A stretch of 64,000 nt of DNA from Rhodospirillales bacterium (GTDB lineage: Bacteria; Pseudomonadota; Alphaproteobacteria; Rhodospirillales; Casp-alpha2). Where the stretch lies: contig JABJGO010000070.1 in NCBI GenBank assembly GCA_018662225.1, positions 1 to 64,000 on the forward strand, written 5' to 3'. Shown piece after piece: positions 36,356 to 45,553 of the stretch (the first letter of the stretch is position 1; each line of letters opens with the position of its first letter). The notes under the pieces are model-generated. The model was given only the letters and a program-made list of their open reading frames with translations. It was not told the DNA's origin and searched no databases. A program made the translations under genes and the position numbers.

Positions 36356-39261
36356 TGCCACATATACCGCTCATTGAACTTGAAAATAAGGACGACTTCA
36401 TTCGTCGTCATATCGGCCCCGGTGACGAACAAGTTGCAGAAATGCTGGACGTTATCGGCATGTCGTCAGTGGATGAACTGATCGACAAAACGGTACCATC
36501 AACAATTCGCAGTAGCGAGCCCCTTCAGGTACCAGAAAGTATTAGTGAGCGGTACACGTTAAGCGTTCTAAGGCGCATGAGTGACCGAAACCAGGTCTTC
36601 ATTTCAATGATTGGCATGGGGTATTACGGCACCGTCATTCCCAACGTTATTCTCAGAAATGTGCTTGAGAATCCGGGCTGGTATACGGCGTATTCGCCTT
36701 ATCAGGCCGAGGTTTCCCAAGGTCGACTGGAAGCCGTTCTCAATTTCCAGCAAATGGTCATGGACATGACCGGCATGGATTTGGCCAACGCGTCGTTGCT
36801 GGATGAAGCAACCGCCGCTGCCGAGGCCATGTCCATGGCACACCGCGTATCGAAAAAGAAGGGCTGCGACAAATTCTTTGTGGATGCTAATTGCCACCCG
36901 CAAACCATTGCCGTTGTTCAGACCCGTGCCGGATTGGCCGATTTAGAGATCATCGTGGGCGACCCGTGGACCGACATGGATGCCGACGACGTGTTTGGTG
37001 TATTGCTTCAGTACCCCGGCTCAGACGGCAATGTGCGCGATCCCGAACCCGTTATCAAAGCAGCCCATGACAGCAAGGCGCTGGCCTGTGTGGCAACGGA
37101 CCTGCTGAGTCTGGCACTATTGAAACCACCCGGAGAAATGGACGCCGATATCGTTATTGGCTCGTCCCAGCGTTTTGGCGTTCCCATGGGTTATGGCGGA
37201 CCGCATGCCGCGTTCTTCGCCACCAAAGACACCCATAAACGCCAAACGCCGGGGCGCATCATTGGTGTGTCCACAGACTCGCACGGCAAGATGGCGTTGC
37301 GTATGGCGCTGCAAACCCGTGAACAACACATCCGCCGCGAGAAAGCGACCAGTAACATCTGCACGGCACAAGTCCTGCTCGCCGTATTGGCCGGATTCTA
37401 CGCGGTCTATCACGGCCCCGATGGCATTAAACGTATTGCCAGCAAGGTTCACCGTATGACACGCATTCTGGCCGATGGCCTTAAAGTACTCGGCGTGGAA
37501 GTCGTCAACGATGCTTACTTCGATACTCTGACAATCCGGGTTCGCGGTCAGGCTGGTCGTATTGCTGCCAAGGCCCGGGAATCTCGGATAAACCTTCGGG
37601 TGATCGATGCTGACCACCTGGGTATTTCGCTCGACGAAACCACCCGTCGCCGTAATTTGATGGCCTTGTGGCAGATCTTTGATTCCAAAGCGGCCGGGAA
37701 ACTGGACATCAATGAGTTGGATGATACCGTTGACAAGATCATCCCCAAAAGCCTGGCGCGGACCAGCAATTATCTGGAGCACCCCGTTTTCAGCCTGTAT
37801 CACGCCGAAACGGAAATGTTGCGGTATCTGCGCTGGTTACAGGCGCGCGATATAGCCCTTGACCGGGCCATGATCCCGCTTGGCTCATGTACCATGAAGC
37901 TGAACGCCACCACGGAAATGATTCCCGTTACGTGGCGGAACTTCTCGGCCCTTCATCCCTTCGCACCGTTGGATCAGACCCAGGGGTATCAACAGCTGTT
38001 TGAAGAACTGGAAGAACATCTTTGTGAAATCACCGGCTTTGATGCCATGTCCCTGCAACCCAATGCAGGCTCGCAAGGTGAGTTCTCAGGTCTCGCCGTC
38101 ATCCGCCGTTATCACGAGTCCCGAGGTGACAATACTCGTAACATCTGCCTGATCCCGGCATCGTCCCATGGTACCAACCCGGCCAGCGCCCATATGGCTG
38201 GCATGAAGGTGGTGGTTGTGGCCACCGATGATGGCGGCAACGTGGACGTGGCTGATCTGAAAGCCAAGGCTGCCGAGCACAGCGACAATTTGGCCGCACT
38301 GATGATCACCTATCCATCCACCCATGGCGTGTTTGAAGAAGCCATCGTGGATATCTGCGCCACCATTCACGACAATGGCGGTCAGGTTTATTTGGATGGT
38401 GCCAACATGAACGCCCTCGTTGGTCTGGCCCAACCGGGCAAATTTGGCGCCGATGTGATGCACCTGAACCTACACAAGACCTTTGCCATTCCGCATGGCG
38501 GTGGTGGTCCAGGCGTCGGACCCATCGGGTGTGGATCGCACCTGGCACCATTCCTGCCCGATCATCCCGTGGTTGAGGGCGTTAATCCGGCCGAAGGTGA
38601 CGACGGTACCGTGGGCACCGTCGCGGCGGCACCGTGGGGCTCAGCCAATATTCTGCCCATATCATGGGCCTATATCGCCATGCTGGGACCGGAAGGCCTG
38701 CGGCAATCATCCAAGATTGCCATCCTCAGCGCCAACTACATCGCCAAGCGCCTCAATCCTCATTTCCCGGTTCTCTATACGGGTAAAAATGGCACCGTGG
38801 CGCATGAGTGCATTGTGGATTTACGTCCGATCAAGGAAAGCTGTGGCATCACCAACGAAGACGTCGCCAAGCGGTTGGTGGATTACGGCTTCCACGCGCC
38901 GACCATGTCGTTCCCGGTTGTGGATACGTTGATGATCGAGCCCACAGAATCCGAAGCCAAGCGAGAGTTGGACCGCTTCTGTGATGCCATGATCCAGATC
39001 CGGGCCGAAATCGCCGACATTGAAAGCGGCAAGAGCGATCCTGAAAACAATCTTCTGCACAATGCACCTCATACCCATGAGTTGCTGATGCAGAGTCCGT
39101 GGAGCATGCCCTATTCGAAAGAAGAAGCGTACTTCCCCATCCCATCCACGCGCGATGATAAATACTGGCCACCCGTTGGTCGGGTCGACAACGTGCTGGG
39201 GGACAGGGTCTTGATCTGCTCATGCCCGCCGATGGAAGCCTATGAGGAAGCGGCTGAATAA
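36355..39261 (+). CDS. gcvP: glycine dehydrogenase (decarboxylating), single-chain P protein
   Basis: A 968-residue protein fusing both halves of the P protein, as in E. coli, rather than the split GcvPA/GcvPB seen in some bacteria. [17 protein letters not shown] is the N-terminal signature. The PLP lysine is K708 in [39 protein letters not shown] and [15 protein letters not shown] are conserved. It decarboxylates glycine and loads the aminomethyl group onto GcvH. Translation is coupled to gcvH by a one-base overlap. A hairpin terminator follows at 39289. Confidence 0.97.
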   Translation: MPHIPLIELENKDDFIRRHIGPGDEQVAEMLDVIGMSSVDELIDKTVPSTIRSSEPLQVPESISERYTLSVLRRMSDRNQVFISMIGMGYYGTVIPNVILRNVLENPGWYTAYSPYQAEVSQGRLEAVLNFQQMVMDMTGMDLANASLLDEATAAAEAMSMAHRVSKKKGCDKFFVDANCHPQTIAVVQTRAGLADLEIIVGDPWTDMDADDVFGVLLQYPGSDGNVRDPEPVIKAAHDSKALACVATDLLSLALLKPPGEMDADIVIGSSQRFGVPMGYGGPHAAFFATKDTHKRQTPGRIIGVSTDSHGKMALRMALQTREQHIRREKATSNICTAQVLLAVLAGFYAVYHGPDGIKRIASKVHRMTRILADGLKVLGVEVVNDAYFDTLTIRVRGQAGRIAAKARESRINLRVIDADHLGISLDETTRRRNLMALWQIFDSKAAGKLDINELDDTVDKIIPKSLARTSNYLEHPVFSLYHAETEMLRYLRWLQARDIALDRAMIPLGSCTMKLNATTEMIPVTWRNFSALHPFAPLDQTQGYQQLFEELEEHLCEITGFDAMSLQPNAGSQGEFSGLAVIRRYHESRGDNTRNICLIPASSHGTNPASAHMAGMKVVVVATDDGGNVDVADLKAKAAEHSDNLAALMITYPSTHGVFEEAIVDICATIHDNGGQVYLDGANMNALVGLAQPGKFGADVMHLNLHKTFAIPHGGGGPGVGPIGCGSHLAPFLPDHPVVEGVNPAEGDDGTVGTVAAAPWGSANILPISWAYIAMLGPEGLRQSSKIAILSANYIAKRLNPHFPVLYTGKNGTVAHECIVDLRPIKESCGITNEDVAKRLVDYGFHAPTMSFPVVDTLMIEPTESEAKRELDRFCDAMIQIRAEIADIESGKSDPENNLLHNAPHTHELLMQSPWSMPYSKEEAYFPIPSTRDDKYWPPVGRVDNVLGDRVLICSCPPMEAYEEAAE

Positions 39262-39288
39262 CCGACGAGGTAACAAATCGCAGAAACG

Positions 39289-39323
39289 AAATGCCAGCTC
39301 TGGAAACGGGGCTGGCATTTTGT
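39289..39323 (+). terminator. Rho-independent terminator after gcvP
   Basis: AAATGCCAGC (39289-39298) pairs perfectly with GCTGGCATTT (39311-39320), leaving a 12-base loop, and the strand continues TTTTGTTG. It starts 28 bases after the gcvP stop and closes the gcv operon. Confidence 0.8.
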
Positions 39324-39392
39324 TGCCTGCAAGGGTAATGATCGAGCAGCCTTAAGCACAAGATCAGAATCAGGGCCGGGACTGAAATAACA

Positions 39393-40262
39393 ATGGAAAA
39401 AGTATCTCCTGGTTCTGTATTGCTTTGTATTTTTACGGCGGGCCTGTTCGCTGTCAGCATTCTTACATCAAAGTTTGTGTATCAGTATGGTGTTGAGCCG
39501 CTGTTTTTCTCCACCGTTCGCTCTGTATTCTGCGTCGCCATGTGTTCGGCTTTTATCCTCGTCAAAGGTGGCGAGTGGCGAATGCCGAAACCGGCGAGGG
39601 CGTATATACTGCCCATGTGCGTCATGCTGCTGATGGTATCTTTTGGCTATCCAACGGCCATGAAGTATATTCCCGCCGGGTTAGCCACGCTGGTGTTCTA
39701 CCTGTGGCCCATGTTCGTATTGATCATCAGTGCCATTCAGCAACGAGAATTCCCCGGCATTCGCCGTTTTAGTATTTTCGCTGTCGCCTTTGCCGGTTTG
39801 GGTCTGGTGTTTGGACCTGCCATTGGTGACGTGCGGTGGGAGGGGCTTGCAGCAGCCACAATCGCGGCCCTTGGTGCCAGCCTGTTTTGTGTGATCGTGC
39901 CCAAAGTAACTCGGCATGCCAGCAGCATGACCATCAATATTCACACAAACGTCGTGGTCGGCCTTATCCTGTTTGGTGGCGCCGTGCTGGATGATCAACT
40001 GCAAATGCCAACAGCGGCCATTGGCTGGTACGCCATGATCGGTGCCGGCCTGTTATACGGATTGGGAATGATTATGATTTTCTATGCCATTAATCGGGCT
40101 GGACCGGTGACATCGTCCATATTGTTCAATTCCGAACCGCTAATCGTCACCTTGCTGGCGACGGTTATCTTCGCGGAAATTCTCGAACCTGTTCAGTACG
40201 CCGGTATCTTGATTGTTGTGGTGTCCATGATGCTTGCCAGTGCCCGAACGGCGGTAAAGTAA
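39393..40262 (+). CDS. EamA/DMT-superfamily transporter
   Basis: A 289-residue protein with about ten hydrophobic segments, beginning SVLLCIFTAGLFAVSILTSKFVYQYGVEPLFFSTVRSVFCV and including FYLWPMFVLIISAI and a second EamA repeat near GAGLLYGLGMIMIFYAINRAGPVTSSILFNSEPLIVTLLATVIF. Substrate unknown. It follows the gcv operon beyond a terminator, so it likely has its own promoter. It is convergent with the ferredoxin gene, with only 10 bases between stops. It is not closely similar to the other DMT transporter in the window (5.1 kb). Confidence 0.88.
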   Translation: MEKVSPGSVLLCIFTAGLFAVSILTSKFVYQYGVEPLFFSTVRSVFCVAMCSAFILVKGGEWRMPKPARAYILPMCVMLLMVSFGYPTAMKYIPAGLATLVFYLWPMFVLIISAIQQREFPGIRRFSIFAVAFAGLGLVFGPAIGDVRWEGLAAATIAALGASLFCVIVPKVTRHASSMTINIHTNVVVGLILFGGAVLDDQLQMPTAAIGWYAMIGAGLLYGLGMIMIFYAINRAGPVTSSILFNSEPLIVTLLATVIFAEILEPVQYAGILIVVVSMMLASARTAVK

Positions 40263-40272
40263 AGCTTGGTCA

Positions 40273-40605
40273 TTACGCTGGACGCGGATAGTGCCGGGCC
40301 TGTGTAGAACCAACAGTCTCAGCCACAATGACCAATTCGGTTCTGGGAAAAGACCGGCAGGCGAGTGTGTAGTCGGCGTCGATTTCAGCCATGCTTAGGG
40401 CTGACAGCATGAACGGCTCCAGCTTGATCTGGCCGCTCTTGATGCGAACCTTGCACGAACCACATTCACCGCGCTGGCAATTACTGAATAGATGAAGACC
40501 GCACTTGGCCGCGCCTTCCAACAAAGACTCATCACCCGCACAATCGAAACTGGCCAGCATGGGCCTTATCTCGACACGAAAAATCGGGATGTCGCTGGAT
40601 GTCAA
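40273..40605 (-). CDS. [2Fe-2S] plant-type ferredoxin
   Basis: A 110-residue protein with cysteine ligands C43, C48, C51 and C83 in SNCQRGECGSCKV and LACRSFP, the Cx4Cx2C...C pattern of plant-type ferredoxins. There is no reductase domain, so it is a stand-alone electron carrier. It overlaps the 120-residue gene upstream by 4 bases (ATGA). A Rieske oxygenase is encoded just upstream of that gene, making it a plausible electron donor, but no ferredoxin reductase is nearby. Confidence 0.9.
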   Translation of the reverse strand: MTSSDIPIFRVEIRPMLASFDCAGDESLLEGAAKCGLHLFSNCQRGECGSCKVRIKSGQIKLEPFMLSALSMAEIDADYTLACRSFPRTELVIVAETVGSTQARHYPRPA

Positions 40606-40964
40606 AGAAAGCCTCCACCCTCACCGCCGCTTGGTTCATCGTCCGGCGCACCGAATAGATCGGCTACATAGGAAAACTCCTTACGCATACCGCGGCGGGC
40701 TAACAGCTTCTGCTGCGCACCTTCGGGGAAATCGGTGAAGTTGATGATGTTCTTTTCAATCAGAACATCCACCAGATCCTCCATGACACGGGCGAGCGCC
40801 AGATCGGAACCCATCCAGTCGTCGCCGGGTGCTGCACCCGGCGAGGTTTGTCTTATAAAGGCGACAAGCTCTGCATTGTCCGCATCCACTTCCTCGCCGC
40901 CGTCAACGGCCTGATTATAAACGCCGGCGATATTTCCCTCCGGGTCACGGACGATAAACGGCAT
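40602..40964 (-). CDS. uncharacterised 120-residue protein coupled to ferredoxin
   Basis: The protein opens MPFIVRDPEGNIAGVYNQAVDGGEEVDADNAELVAFIR, then has an LARVMEDLVDVLIEKNIINFTDFPEGAQQKLLARR helical part and ends in a glycine/acid-rich tail. I recall similar proteins in alphaproteobacteria that carry the misleading name tryptophan synthase subunit beta-like, but it has no PLP or tryptophan synthase motifs. It overlaps the ferredoxin gene by 4 bases, so the two are translated together. Function unknown. A role linked to the ferredoxin is the simplest guess. Confidence 0.7.
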   Translation of the reverse strand: MPFIVRDPEGNIAGVYNQAVDGGEEVDADNAELVAFIRQTSPGAAPGDDWMGSDLALARVMEDLVDVLIEKNIINFTDFPEGAQQKLLARRGMRKEFSYVADLFGAPDDEPSGGEGGGFL

Positions 40965-41034
40965 GGGGGCAGCTCCTGTTCAATCAGATGTTTGATGGAG
41001 TGTAGCTGATCAAACCTTGCAGGTCATCCATCAC

Positions 41035-42291
41035 TCAGCGAGTCTGCGAGTCTGTGAGGCGCTGCACGTACCACTGAATAAGCCCATTGGCTCCCGCTTC
41101 GTGACGAGAATAAGGGCCGGGTTGATATTTACGGGACAACACACCAGCATGATTATCTTCGATGATAGTTTTATCGGCAATCGTGGTCACGTCCCACATC
41201 CAGATCATTTTTTCCACGTCCAGATTCTTGCCTGGCTCCGCATCTGCGCCGACCAACCAGATTAGTTCCACATCCGTGTAGGTGGCGTCACGGGGGATGA
41301 AACGGAAAATAGTAGCGAAATCATTGGTGGCCAGCACGGTGAAAAATGGATTGAGCGTAACACCCGTGTAACCGCCGTCCCAGTCCGTGAACTTACCCAT
41401 CAGCGGCCCGGCCGGTGTGCCGTCTTTGGTTTCCGACAGGTAGCCTTCCTTGATCGCGGTCCGAGCGGCACCACGCAGGTAAGGACTGTTCTCGCCATCG
41501 ACCGGCGACTTGCCGGACGGATGCCCCATGGAATCAGCCAAAGCATCGAAGGCAATCATTTGAGGGCGATATTCTTCAAGCGATTCAATCGGTCCGGAGC
41601 CTTCGCCCGCGCCCAATGCCAGAATATAATCTTTCGGATGGACTTCACAGTATTCCGGGTGTGCTGGCATGCAGTGATAGCATTCATAGAAATTTTCCAT
41701 GACCAGCTTCCAGTTCGCCTCGGTGGGATAGGATGCGCGGTGGGCAATCTTGGCATTGGCCAGGTCATGGAATTCCAGAAATGGCAGCATCGGTCCCATC
41801 TGATCGTCAAAATCCGGTGCATCACCCTGCGCGAGGCAACAAAAAATCAACCCTTCGCAAACCCTGATATGACAAGGGTGCAACCCGTAATCATCAGCAT
41901 TGAAATCGTCTTTCATCAGTCGGGCGGCTTTCAAACTGCCATCCAGATCATAAGACCACGCATGATAGGGACAGCGCAGCATGCGTACGTTGCCCTGTTT
42001 CTCACGACAAATGATCGAGCCACGATGGCGGCACACGTTGTAGAAAGCGCGAATTTCGTCGTCCTTGCCACGGATGACAATGATCGATTCGCCCGCCATT
42101 TCAAACAGAACGTAATCACCCGCACCCGGAATTCTCGATATATGGTCAACCATATGCCAATCAGGCACAATGACGGCTTCCATGTCCGCCTCAAACACGT
42201 CAGCATCCAGATAGAACGGCTTTTCCATGGAAAAACCATCTTTGTGATTCTTGATCAGCTTTTTCAGATCAACACCATTTGCACGTGTCAT
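41035..42291 (-). CDS. Rieske-type aromatic-ring-hydroxylating/betaine-type oxygenase alpha subunit
   Basis: From the ATG at 42291 the protein has 418 residues. The Rieske [2Fe-2S] motif is C87-R-H89 in YNVCRHRGSIIC and C107-PYH110 in RCPYHAWSYD. The mononuclear iron ligands lie in MENFYECYHCMPAH, with a later Asp expected. The overall layout resembles the choline/glycine-betaine/carnitine monooxygenase group more than ring dioxygenases, but substrate cannot be fixed. It is expected to be a homo-oligomer needing an external reductase. The ferredoxin gene 430 bases downstream is a possible partner. Confidence 0.88.
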   Translation of the reverse strand: MTRANGVDLKKLIKNHKDGFSMEKPFYLDADVFEADMEAVIVPDWHMVDHISRIPGAGDYVLFEMAGESIIVIRGKDDEIRAFYNVCRHRGSIICREKQGNVRMLRCPYHAWSYDLDGSLKAARLMKDDFNADDYGLHPCHIRVCEGLIFCCLAQGDAPDFDDQMGPMLPFLEFHDLANAKIAHRASYPTEANWKLVMENFYECYHCMPAHPEYCEVHPKDYILALGAGEGSGPIESLEEYRPQMIAFDALADSMGHPSGKSPVDGENSPYLRGAARTAIKEGYLSETKDGTPAGPLMGKFTDWDGGYTGVTLNPFFTVLATNDFATIFRFIPRDATYTDVELIWLVGADAEPGKNLDVEKMIWMWDVTTIADKTIIEDNHAGVLSRKYQPGPYSRHEAGANGLIQWYVQRLTDSQTR

Positions 42292-42396
42292 GTATTGTTC
42301 TCCATCCCGAAAATAATTCCCCACCAGTTCCCGCACGCTACCTGAACAGGGGTCCGTAGGAAATGTCCATTTTTGGGTAGATTAACCACCGCCCTG

Positions 42397-43029
42397 TCAT
42401 CCGCCGGGGCGACCACCCGGACGGGATCGAATGTGATGGTAATAGTGCCATAGCATGACCGCCGCCGTTGACCGCCATGGTCGCCATTGCTCGCCAATTT
42501 CATCCATTTCAGGGATGGTGGGACGCGTGGGCAGGTCCAGCAACTGACCCGCCGCTTCGGCCACAGCCAAATCTCCGGCGGGCCAGATATCGGTTCGGCC
42601 CAGCGCAAACATGAGGTAAATCTCCGCCGTCCAGCGACCGATGCCTTTGATCTGGATCAGCGTTTCTTCCACCCGCGCATTGCTCATCCGGGGTAGCTTG
42701 CCCAGATCAAGCGTGCCGTCTGTTACAGCGGTGGCAAGCGCCATACCATAACGGGCTTTCGGACCACTAAACCCGCATCCGCGCAAGCCTTCCTCATCGG
42801 CCCTCAGGATAACGGGCGGTGATATGGGTCCAAGCGTTTCTTCCAGCTTTCGCCAGATCGCGGCACCTGATTGGGTGGAAACCTGTTGATCCACAATAAT
42901 TCTGAGGATCGTCGCAAAGCCGGGCTCAAGCCCGCGTGGCGGGGGTGATCCGGCAAGGGCATGCACGCGCCGCATGTGCGGACACATGGCAATGAGCTTC
43001 CTTAACCCGGGTCGTTTTGTTCGTGCCAT
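42397..43029 (-). CDS. DNA-3-methyladenine glycosylase II-like (AlkA/HhH-GPD)
   Basis: A 210-residue protein with the helix-hairpin-helix-GPD motif IKGIGRWTAEIYLMFALGRTDIWPAGDLAV, containing the catalytic Asp of the GPD region. LATILRIIVDQQVSTQSGAAIWRKL matches the conserved block before it. It lacks the N-terminal beta domain of E. coli AlkA (282 residues), as do many short bacterial AlkA homologues. It removes alkylated purines from DNA. The start at 43029 has an AGGA site, and an upstream in-frame start would lie in the preceding pirin gene. It begins 23 bases after the pirin stop. Confidence 0.88.
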   Translation of the reverse strand: MARTKRPGLRKLIAMCPHMRRVHALAGSPPPRGLEPGFATILRIIVDQQVSTQSGAAIWRKLEETLGPISPPVILRADEEGLRGCGFSGPKARYGMALATAVTDGTLDLGKLPRMSNARVEETLIQIKGIGRWTAEIYLMFALGRTDIWPAGDLAVAEAAGQLLDLPTRPTIPEMDEIGEQWRPWRSTAAVMLWHYYHHIRSRPGGRPGG

Positions 43030-43052
43030 ACAAATCCTGCTCAGAAATAACC

Positions 43053-43790
43053 TTATCCGTTTATGACTTGGCGCGGATGCCATGGAAACGGCACATCCAC
43101 GATGATTACTTCTGCATCACTTTCGGCTTTAATGGAAACAGCATCTTCTTCCGTTATGGCAACCCCGGCGCGCTCAGGCACCAACTGGCCGTTGATGGTC
43201 AGATCGCCACGTGCGGGAACCACATAAGCGGCGCGACCTTCACCCATTGTATGGGTGGTTTCTTGCCCCGTGCTCAGCGTGGCGCACAGCAGCGCCGCAT
43301 CCTGGTGGATCATCAACGCGTCGTTGCCTGAATCCTGCGCCCGCCCTGATGCCAGTACCGTCAACTTTGCATTCCGTTCAGTCGTGGGAAACTGACGTGT
43401 TTCCCAGCGCGGCTCATATCCCCGTTTGTCAGGATACACCCATATCTGAAACAAGGTCGTATCTTCATCTTCCCGATTGTATTCCGAATGCACGATACCT
43501 GTACCCGCACTCATCACCTGTACGTCACCAGTCACTGTACGGCCCGCATTGCCCAACGAGTCTTCATGGCTGATGGCCCCGGACCGCAGGTAGGTGATGA
43601 TTTCCATATCGCTGTGCGGGTGCATGGGGAACCCGCCCCCGGCGCGGATCAAATCATCGTTCCACACCCGTAGGGGGCCAAGGCCCATGCGCGACGGATC
43701 GTGATACTCAGCAAAGCTGAAATGATGGCGGGCATGGAGCCAGCCGTGATCAGCTTCACCGATTCCAGTAAGAGGGGTTATCTCAATCAT
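43053..43790 (-). CDS. pirin family protein
   Basis: A 245-residue bicupin. The metal-binding histidines appear in FPMHPHSDMEIITYLRSGAISHEDSLGN (H-x-H... E) and SAGTGIVHSEYN, matching pirins such as E. coli YhhW, which have quercetin 2,3-dioxygenase activity in vitro. The physiological role is unclear. The C-terminal half (YVVPARGDLTINGQLVPERAGVAITEEDAVSIKAES) is the second cupin-like domain. It lies downstream of the azoreductase gene on the same strand, with 36 bases between, so both may respond to quinones or oxidants under the LysR regulator. Confidence 0.92.
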   Translation of the reverse strand: MIEITPLTGIGEADHGWLHARHHFSFAEYHDPSRMGLGPLRVWNDDLIRAGGGFPMHPHSDMEIITYLRSGAISHEDSLGNAGRTVTGDVQVMSAGTGIVHSEYNREDEDTTLFQIWVYPDKRGYEPRWETRQFPTTERNAKLTVLASGRAQDSGNDALMIHQDAALLCATLSTGQETTHTMGEGRAAYVVPARGDLTINGQLVPERAGVAITEEDAVSIKAESDAEVIIVDVPFPWHPRQVING

Positions 43791-43826
43791 GATTTATCCT
43801 AGCAAACTTCGGGGTTAATGACAGTT

Positions 43827-44450
43827 TCAGGCTGCACGCACAGTTTCAGTTGCGGTGATTGCAGCTATTTCCGCCTCAGCGGCATCTATGCCAGCCGTGC
43901 CACCCGTCACACCTTCGGCATGGACGAATGTCACATCGTCAAGACCGACAAACCCCAGCACGGTACGCAAAAATGGTTCTTGCATATCCATAGCAGCAGC
44001 AGGTGCACCTTCGTGGTACCAACCGCCACGGGCCGTGATCACGAACACCTTACGACCACCCAACGTGCCCACCGGACCGTTCTCCGTGTAATTGAAGGTG
44101 CGACCAACCCGCGCCAGATGATCGATCCAGGCTTTCAAGCCAGACGTGATACCGAAATTATGCATAGGCGATCCGATAACGATGATGTCAGCGGCTTCCA
44201 CTTCGTTAACGATGGTATCAGACAAAGCCAGCACCCCGACCTGTTCAGCCGACCAGTCTTCAGGCGGCGTGTAATAGGCATTAACCATGTCCTGGTCCAC
44301 ATGCGGGATCGGGGTCAGCCCCACGTCGCGTTGCGTTACCCGGGAATCGGGCTTGGCCGTCTGAAACTGCTCGGCAAACTGTGCCGTTAGCGCGCGGCTA
44401 ACACTGTTGTCCGGGTTGGGGCTGGAATTAACGATCAAAATATTGGTCAT
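43827..44450 (-). CDS. azoR: FMN-dependent NADH:quinone/azo reductase
   Basis: A 207-residue flavodoxin-fold protein starting MTNILIVNSSPNPDNSVSR (FMN phosphate loop). GSPMHNFGITSGLKAWIDHLARVGRTFNYTENGPVGTLGGRKVFVITARGG is the AzoR signature. It reduces quinones and azo compounds with NADH. The start at 44450 has AGGAGAAACC upstream. It is divergent from a LysR-type regulator gene, with 107 bases between, the usual arrangement for regulator and target. The pirin gene follows. Confidence 0.93.
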   Translation of the reverse strand: MTNILIVNSSPNPDNSVSRALTAQFAEQFQTAKPDSRVTQRDVGLTPIPHVDQDMVNAYYTPPEDWSAEQVGVLALSDTIVNEVEAADIIVIGSPMHNFGITSGLKAWIDHLARVGRTFNYTENGPVGTLGGRKVFVITARGGWYHEGAPAAAMDMQEPFLRTVLGFVGLDDVTFVHAEGVTGGTAGIDAAEAEIAAITATETVRAA

Positions 44451-44499
44451 GTTGGTTTCTCCTGTTGAAATGTTCATGACCAAAAACATAATAGGGTGC

Positions 44500-44525
44500 A
44501 TTTATTTACACAATTATGTATAAAT
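44500..44525. promoter_or_regulatory. imperfect palindrome in azoR-LysR intergenic region, candidate operator
   Basis: ATTTAT (44500-44505) and ATAAAT (44520-44525) are inverted, and TACA/TGTA pair inside them around CAATTA. An AT-rich, partly palindromic site halfway between divergent azoR and LysR genes is what a LysR-type binding site looks like. No footprint can be inferred. Confidence 0.4.
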
Positions 44526-44557
44526 TAACAATACTGTTTCCTAAATGGACACTATTA

Positions 44558-45469
44558 ATGGACTCGTTGAACGGCATTCATACCTTTACCCGCGTGGTGG
44601 AGATCGGCAGTTTCACCGGTGCCGCCGCGTCGCTGGGCCAGACTAAATCGTCTGTATCCAAACAGGTGGCGAAACTGGAAGACCGCCTGGGCGCGCGTTT
44701 GCTTAACCGCACCACCCGCCGTATGAGCCCTACCGAAGCAGGTCAGGCATTTTACGAACGCTGTCAGCGCATCATTACGGATATAGAGGATGCAGAACGG
44801 TCGGTCACGAATCTACAAGATACACCGCGAGGGCTGTTGAGAATTAACGCTCCCATGAGCTTCTCTATCCGACACTTGGCCCCGGTGATTTCAGAATTTA
44901 TGCAGCAGTATCCGGATTTACAGGTGGATTTGGACCTCAATGATCGGGTGGTTGATGTTGTTGAGGAAGGTTACGATCTGGTCATTCGGATCGCCCGGTT
45001 ACCGGACTCCACGCTCATCGCGCGTAAACTGGCCCCCTTCCACCGAATTGTGTGCGCCAGCCCGGCGTACTGGGACCAGCATGGTCGACCGCAGACACCG
45101 GGCGATCTACGCCATCACAACTGCCTGCTCTACAAATATCTGTCCAGTGGTAACGAGTGGTCATTCATCAGCCCGACTGGTGAGGATTCGATTGTACGAA
45201 TCTCAGGCACATTCACATCCAATAATGGCGACGCCCTGCTGGCCGCCGCCAGACAGGGGCTTGGTGTATTGGCAACGCCGTCGTTCATTTCCTGTGATGA
45301 TGTGTTGTCGGGTGTTCTGGAACCAGTCCTCGAGGACTATTCCCACGAATCGACCAACATCTACGCGGTATACCCCCACAATCGCCACCTCTCGGCCAAG
45401 GTGCGCCTGTTTGTGGATTACATGGTGGAACAGTTCGGTTCAAATTCATCATGGGATAAAATTTGTTAG
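44558..45469 (+). CDS. LysR-family transcriptional regulator
   Basis: A 303-residue LTTR from the ATG at 44558. The winged helix-turn-helix is IHTFTRVVEIGSFTGAAASLGQTKSSVSKQVAKLEDRLGARLLNRTTRRMSPTEAG. The effector-binding domain follows from residue 90 with LAPVISEFMQQYPDLQVDLDLNDRVVDVVEEGYDLVIRI, typical of the large CrgA/AaeR subgroup. It likely controls the divergent azoR (and perhaps pirin) in response to quinone or electrophile stress. Confidence 0.92.
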   Translation: MDSLNGIHTFTRVVEIGSFTGAAASLGQTKSSVSKQVAKLEDRLGARLLNRTTRRMSPTEAGQAFYERCQRIITDIEDAERSVTNLQDTPRGLLRINAPMSFSIRHLAPVISEFMQQYPDLQVDLDLNDRVVDVVEEGYDLVIRIARLPDSTLIARKLAPFHRIVCASPAYWDQHGRPQTPGDLRHHNCLLYKYLSSGNEWSFISPTGEDSIVRISGTFTSNNGDALLAAARQGLGVLATPSFISCDDVLSGVLEPVLEDYSHESTNIYAVYPHNRHLSAKVRLFVDYMVEQFGSNSSWDKIC

Positions 45470-45553
45470 GTACATGAAACAAATAACCGTGACGGGCGAC
45501 GAAAAACATAGTTTCTTTTCGTGAACACTTATGAGGATTCGTTGGAGGCCACT

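Noticed and set aside
37117-37803. 228-codon open frame antisense to gcvP
   Set aside because: It lies inside the highly conserved GcvP coding region and has no domain or ribosome-binding site.
43818-44390. 190-codon open frame antisense to azoR
   Set aside because: AzoR on the opposite strand has clear FMN motifs and start, and the reverse frame is compositional noise.
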